Part shown: piece after piece, positions 34,972 to 38,345 of the stretch
Numbering within the stretch: the first letter of the stretch is position 1
Layout of the letters: each line of letters opens with the position of its first letter
From: Legionella qingyii
GTDB taxonomy: Bacteria > Pseudomonadota > Gammaproteobacteria > Legionellales > Legionellaceae
Direction of reading: 5' to 3'
Assembly: GCF_003184185.1 (NCBI RefSeq)
Contig: NZ_QHJG01000041.1
Coordinates: 1-38,345, forward strand
Length of the DNA: 38,345 nucleotides
Made by a program: the position numbers and the translations under genes
Notes under the pieces: model-generated
Told to the model about the DNA's origin: nothing
Database searches by the model: none
Seen by the model: only the letters and a program-made list of their open reading frames with translations

Positions 34972-35002
34972 TCAATGAAGAAGGGATTTCCCTCCTTATC
35001 AT

Positions 35003-35030
35003 ATCCTACTCCTAAAAACAGGAGTAGGAT
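35003..35030 (+). terminator. mip terminator hairpin
   Basis: Perfect 11-base stem ATCCTACTCCT (35003-35013) and AGGAGTAGGAT (35020-35030) with a six-base loop AAAAAC, 32 bases after the mip stop. The following TCTCCCTT is only weakly T-rich, so termination efficiency is uncertain. Confidence 0.75.
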
Positions 35031-35074
35031 TCTCCCTTAGAGAAGAATTCTACTGCCATTACGAGATCTGCAAG

Positions 35075-36334
35075 ATGAATAAGCGCCTATTTATTGTTTT
35101 TATTTTAGGTTTTTCCTCTGGCTTACCAATGGCATTAATCAGCAGTACCTTGCAAGCATGGTTTGCATACAGTGGAATGTCAGTCTTTGCAACTGGAACG
35201 TTAAGCCTTATTAGTTTGCCCTATGCCTATCGTATTTTTTGGGGACCTGTTCTGGATCGATATTCTTTATTCAGTATGGGTAAAAGACGAAGTTGGATAT
35301 TAAGCATGCAATGTTTATTGCTGCTTGGATTTAACTTGATGGCCTGGTTTACTCCAGAACAATATCCTAAATTGATGGCTTTCCTTGCTTTAATATTAGC
35401 TTGTTTTTCTGCCACTCAAGATATCGCAATCGATGCGCATCGAGCAGAATATTTACCAGATAGTGAACATGGCTTAGGTGCTTCTCTAGCGGTATTAGGG
35501 TACCGGATTGCATTATTGTTATCAGGTGGTTTGGCTTTGGTTATGGCGCAGAAATTCGGCTGGGCATTTACCTATCGTTTTATGGGTATTATGATGGTTG
35601 CGGGCATATTTGCTGTCATCTTTAGTCAAGAGCCTAGTGTTGAAATCCAGGAAAAGAATAATTTTGCTTTATCTTATTTAGCTCCGATTAAGGAATTGAT
35701 ATTACGTCCAGGAGTAGTTCCGCTTTTGCTGTTTATTTTTTGTTATAAGTTGGGTGAAGCATTTACAACCACTACAAGTGGAATTGTTATGCCTTTTTTA
35801 ATTCAAGGACTTGGTTTTTCTTTAGAGACCATTGGTTACATCAATAAAATGTTAGGAGTTGGCGCCATCTTGCTTGGAGGTTTGTGTGCAGGGTTTTTAT
35901 TGATGCGTCTTTCTTTATATCGTTCATTACTTTTCTTTGGCTTGTTGCAAGCATTGACCAATGTTCTATTTCTTGTTTTAGCCATAATAGGAAAGAACGT
36001 TACATTATTAGCGATCGCGGTATTTTTTGATAATTTCGCAGCAGGAATGGGGTCTACAGCCTTGGTTGCTTTATTTATGCGTTTGGTTGACAAACAATAT
36101 ACTGGAACTCAATTTTCGATGCTCGTGGCTTTATCGACGATCCCTCGCATTATTTCCGGACCTGTCGCTGCGAGCATTCAAATGGCAATAGGGTGGGTTG
36201 GTTTGTATCAACTTTCTATTTTATTTGCTTTAGCATTTATACCCTTTTTGATTTTGATCAAAGAGCAAACTAAAGAAAATCGACAAGACCTAAATGCTGT
36301 AGAAAAAGAAGGTCAATTAAATCCAATACAGTGA
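35075..36334 (+). CDS. ampG: AmpG-like major facilitator transporter
   Basis: A 419-residue membrane protein with about 12 helices. AmpG-family signs are LGFSSGLPMALISSTLQAWF at the N-terminus, SLPYAYRIFWGPVLDRYS, GKRRSWIL and SATQDIAIDAHRAEYL. AmpG imports anhydro-muropeptides for cell-wall recycling. No beta-lactamase or ampD is adjacent. It follows mip on the same strand beyond a hairpin. Confidence 0.85.
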   Translation: MNKRLFIVFILGFSSGLPMALISSTLQAWFAYSGMSVFATGTLSLISLPYAYRIFWGPVLDRYSLFSMGKRRSWILSMQCLLLLGFNLMAWFTPEQYPKLMAFLALILACFSATQDIAIDAHRAEYLPDSEHGLGASLAVLGYRIALLLSGGLALVMAQKFGWAFTYRFMGIMMVAGIFAVIFSQEPSVEIQEKNNFALSYLAPIKELILRPGVVPLLLFIFCYKLGEAFTTTTSGIVMPFLIQGLGFSLETIGYINKMLGVGAILLGGLCAGFLLMRLSLYRSLLFFGLLQALTNVLFLVLAIIGKNVTLLAIAVFFDNFAAGMGSTALVALFMRLVDKQYTGTQFSMLVALSTIPRIISGPVAASIQMAIGWVGLYQLSILFALAFIPFLILIKEQTKENRQDLNAVEKEGQLNPIQ

Positions 36335-36344
36335 TGCAGTTGGA

Positions 36345-37568
36345 TTACATGTATTTTTTATTTAATTTGATTACAATTCCACTGACCCCAATTAACAGTA
36401 GTCCAATTATAATCAACGTAATTGGCCAGCCTATAGCGTGGGGGAAATGCTGGCTCGAGAAATATAAAATAAAGCACAGAGTAGCCACGCTGGCATTGAT
36501 AAGTAAGATGCGACTGCTTTCTATAATCGCCATATATATTAAACCACAAGCTAATCCCAAATAGAGTATTTCATAGTACTGATTTTTAACGATGTCGAAG
36601 GTTACTAAAAGCAGGACTAATGATGATATAAAAAAGAGTAATCCCGTGATACTTTGGTATTTTGAGTGATTTATAAACGAGCTTACAGCGAGTAAGGAAC
36701 TGCTGAGAGTAAACCATTTTAAGCGCTCGGATATACCAAGTAATTCAAATACTGCCAGGAAAAACGAATAACAGAAAAATAAAGTAATAAAGGCCAGTGT
36801 CGTATGCCTGTTGCTCATAAATGCAATACCATATTGTAAAAAGAGAATGAGGCTGACTACGAGTACCCCCCAAGTAGGCATCAATATGGAAGTATATTGC
36901 GACAATAGCGTAAGCAAGCCATCTGCTTCAAGAATTGCAGCAACAGGAAATAATGGGGCTGTGATTTTATAGTGCTTTTCTTGGTAATAAAGACCTAGCA
37001 GGAAGAACAAAAATCCAAAACCCAAGTTTAAAATAATGCGGCTATTACCGGCTGTATAAGCAAAAAGAATCCATCCAAATACAAATGTAGTGACTGTAAG
37101 AATAAGGGCTTTGTCGGATAAAATAGCAAAGCGTTGATGAATGAAGTAAATAATCGCTATGATTAATATCCACCATATGGGGAGTATCAAATTATATTCT
37201 TGCAATAAGATTACTAGTCCTGTTGGTTCAAGAAATAGGGCAATCAAAAATAAAGGTGTCGAAGCTTTTAGATAATTAGGATGTTTCAAGCATAGAAATG
37301 CCAAAATAAATGATGAAAAACCAAACCCCAGAGTTAAGGTAACTCGTTCATAGATATTAAAGTCTTGCCATCTCATGACAATCAAAGCACAAATGCCTGC
37401 AAAGATGAGTATACCGCCTATATAGCTATAGAGTTTATTCAACCAATTTGTTTGATCTGCAGAGCGTATAACTTGAGCTGGTTTTAATGCTAAAGCTATT
37501 TCACTAATGTTGATTTGATAACGTTTGGCGAGTTCAACAATTTTTTGTAATGCGTCTTCTTTATTCAT
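36345..37568 (-). CDS. DUF2157-type integral membrane protein
   Basis: A 407-residue protein. The N-terminal 45 residues are soluble and helical (EDALQKIVELAKRYQINISEIALAL), followed by about 12 evenly spaced membrane helices to the C-terminus. This layout matches the DUF2157 family, whose function is unknown. Its start overlaps the upstream 197-aa gene by four bases (ATGA), so the two are coupled. Confidence 0.85.
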   Translation of the reverse strand: MNKEDALQKIVELAKRYQINISEIALALKPAQVIRSADQTNWLNKLYSYIGGILIFAGICALIVMRWQDFNIYERVTLTLGFGFSSFILAFLCLKHPNYLKASTPLFLIALFLEPTGLVILLQEYNLILPIWWILIIAIIYFIHQRFAILSDKALILTVTTFVFGWILFAYTAGNSRIILNLGFGFLFFLLGLYYQEKHYKITAPLFPVAAILEADGLLTLLSQYTSILMPTWGVLVVSLILFLQYGIAFMSNRHTTLAFITLFFCYSFFLAVFELLGISERLKWFTLSSSLLAVSSFINHSKYQSITGLLFFISSLVLLLVTFDIVKNQYYEILYLGLACGLIYMAIIESSRILLINASVATLCFILYFSSQHFPHAIGWPITLIIIGLLLIGVSGIVIKLNKKYM

Positions 37569-38155
37569 GGCTTAACCCAACCAATAAATTGGACATTATT
37601 AGGTGTAACATAACGTCCTGTACCCAGGTTGGATAGTTTAACGCAGGTGGCGCTTTTTTTGAGACAGATCCCGTTATTTCCATAAATACTTCCTCGAAAA
37701 AGCTCTGCCAGTAATCCTGTATTAAAATTATTATTATCTGTATACAAAACATAGCCGTCAGGAGATTCTAGTTCAGTATCCAGTTTAAATTGCTTGGCTG
37801 ACTCTACCATTTCCTCTTTAAAGTTTGAGTTATTGCTAAAACTTGGAATATCTAAAGGTAGTTCCCGTACTTTCTGTGTTTTAGCATCAAATAAATAAAG
37901 TTTTTTCATTCCCCAATAGGAGTTATTTTGCACTTTGCTATATTGAGCGACCAATCGATTATTTTTAACGACTAAATTAACTCGCAGAGGAAAAGAGGGG
38001 GATGAGGAATCCAAAATCGAAAATAGCAGGCTATAACGCGGTGGAGCCGTTTTAAAAAAAGGAATGTTTGCAATAACAAAAACAAGTATGAGTAGAATTG
38101 GCAATGACAGTCCAGCTAGCAAGGTCAGATGACTTTTTATCCACTTGGTCGACAT
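37565..38155 (-). CDS. Membrane-anchored protein of unknown function, partner of DUF2157
   Basis: A 196-residue protein with one N-terminal membrane helix (about 12-32) and a probable periplasmic domain of mixed strands (VNLVVKNNRLVAQY, KLYLFDAKTQKVRELPLD) with two C-terminal cysteines (CLKKSATC) that could form a disulfide. DUF2157 genes are often followed or preceded by GDYXXLXY-family proteins; this one occupies that position, but I do not see the GDY motif. The ATG at 38155 is preferred over the adjoining GTG (38158) because AAGGA is then properly spaced. A TATACT element (38189-38194, minus) may be its -10. Confidence 0.8.
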   Translation of the reverse strand: MSTKWIKSHLTLLAGLSLPILLILVFVIANIPFFKTAPPRYSLLFSILDSSSPSFPLRVNLVVKNNRLVAQYSKVQNNSYWGMKKLYLFDAKTQKVRELPLDIPSFSNNSNFKEEMVESAKQFKLDTELESPDGYVLYTDNNNFNTGLLAELFRGSIYGNNGICLKKSATCVKLSNLGTGRYVTPNNVQFIGWVKP

Positions 38156-38292
38156 CACAATTCCTTAGCTCACATTGTGCTTCTTTATAGTATAGGCAGA
38201 TTTTATTTTTATGATTTAAAACAGATAATCAAAAAATTGAAGATTGTCGGTCAATGCCGAGAAAGCCTGCTTTTTTAATTTGTTTGGCTCTA

Positions 38293-38345
38293 CCCCAAAA
38301 AAGGGGGCATTTTAATCAAGTTAGTCTAGACTAACCCATTGATTT
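38293..38345. other. Hairpin and 16-bp palindrome at the window edge
   Basis: CCCC-AAAAAA-GGGG (38293-38306) could form a short terminator stem. Just after it GTTAGTCTAGACTAAC (38320-38335) is a perfect 16-base palindrome centred on CTAG, flanked by AATCAA (38314-38319) and TTGATT (38339-38344). What it serves may lie beyond the window. Confidence 0.5.

Noticed and set aside
37569..37752. Minus-strand frame inside the 197-aa orphan
   Set aside because: Alternate frame of a gene with a better start, ribosome site and coupling to DUF2157.
1..38345. CRISPR array, insertion sequence, prophage or integrative element
   Set aside because: No regularly spaced repeats, transposase, integrase or attachment-site duplication at the two tRNA genes could be found.

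Overview
The window looks like chromosomal DNA of a Legionella species other than L. pneumophila. The clearest marker is a near-canonical Mip (macrophage infectivity potentiator) gene at 34273-34971. It keeps the Legionella Mip signal peptide and FKBP core but differs from L. pneumophila Mip (as I remember it) at many linker positions; a resemblance to the L. longbeachae group is a tentative recollection. Supporting signs are low G+C, a mevalonate-type isoprenoid pathway, a PHB synthase, a canonical CsrA, and several large soluble proteins of unknown family that look like Dot/Icm effector candidates. I see no insertion sequence, phage, integrase or CRISPR array.

Layout. 1-470: tRNA-Arg(TCG) and tRNA-Lys(TTT), both on the minus strand. 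471-2641 (minus): a GHMP kinase (probably phosphomevalonate kinase) and class II HMG-CoA reductase. 3085-4140: a coiled-coil orphan. 4295-7729 (plus): a four-gene MCE lipid-transport operon (STAS-permease fusion, ATPase, MCE protein, PqiC-like lipoprotein). 7974-9451: pal and cpoB. 9608-11426: diphosphomevalonate decarboxylase and mevalonate kinase, completing the kinase/decarboxylase steps begun by the first cluster. 11437-14952 (minus): phaC, cbpA, cbpM and then ftsB. 15213-18397 (plus): BON lipoprotein, CBS protein, a thioredoxin/CcdA-like membrane fusion, and lipA. 18480-19988 (minus): a 502-residue orphan. 20254-23688: a divergent tripartite efflux locus (FUSC permease, HlyD-type adaptor, TolC-type lipoprotein). 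23881-26240 (minus): POT-type transporter and methyltransferase. 26705-26899: csrA. 27000-31055: birA, an Sfp-type phosphopantetheinyl transferase, accA and tilS. 31123-32572: a small orphan and a protein with a YopJ-like His/Asp/Cys arrangement. 32569-36334: sdaA, mip and an AmpG-like transporter. 36345-38155 (minus): DUF2157 membrane protein and an anchored orphan.

How the genes relate. Four genes serve the mevalonate pathway. birA, the phosphopantetheinyl transferase and accA all serve fatty-acid synthesis (BCCP biotinylation, carrier-protein loading, malonyl-CoA). The MCE operon, pal/cpoB and ftsB act on the envelope and division. The accessory content is concentrated in the orphans at 3085, 18480 and 31553. 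A short degraded copy of the 3' end of the 18480 gene lies at about 23767-23854.

The points most worth a second look are: the YopJ-like candidate at 31553 with a perfect 12-bp inverted repeat just upstream; tilS, which has no ATG/GTG/TTG start ahead of its ATP-binding loop and probably starts at an AUU overlapping the accA stop; the pseudogene remnant; the thioredoxin-CcdA fusion; and a small family of GTAGCTTGGGTG-type intergenic repeats.
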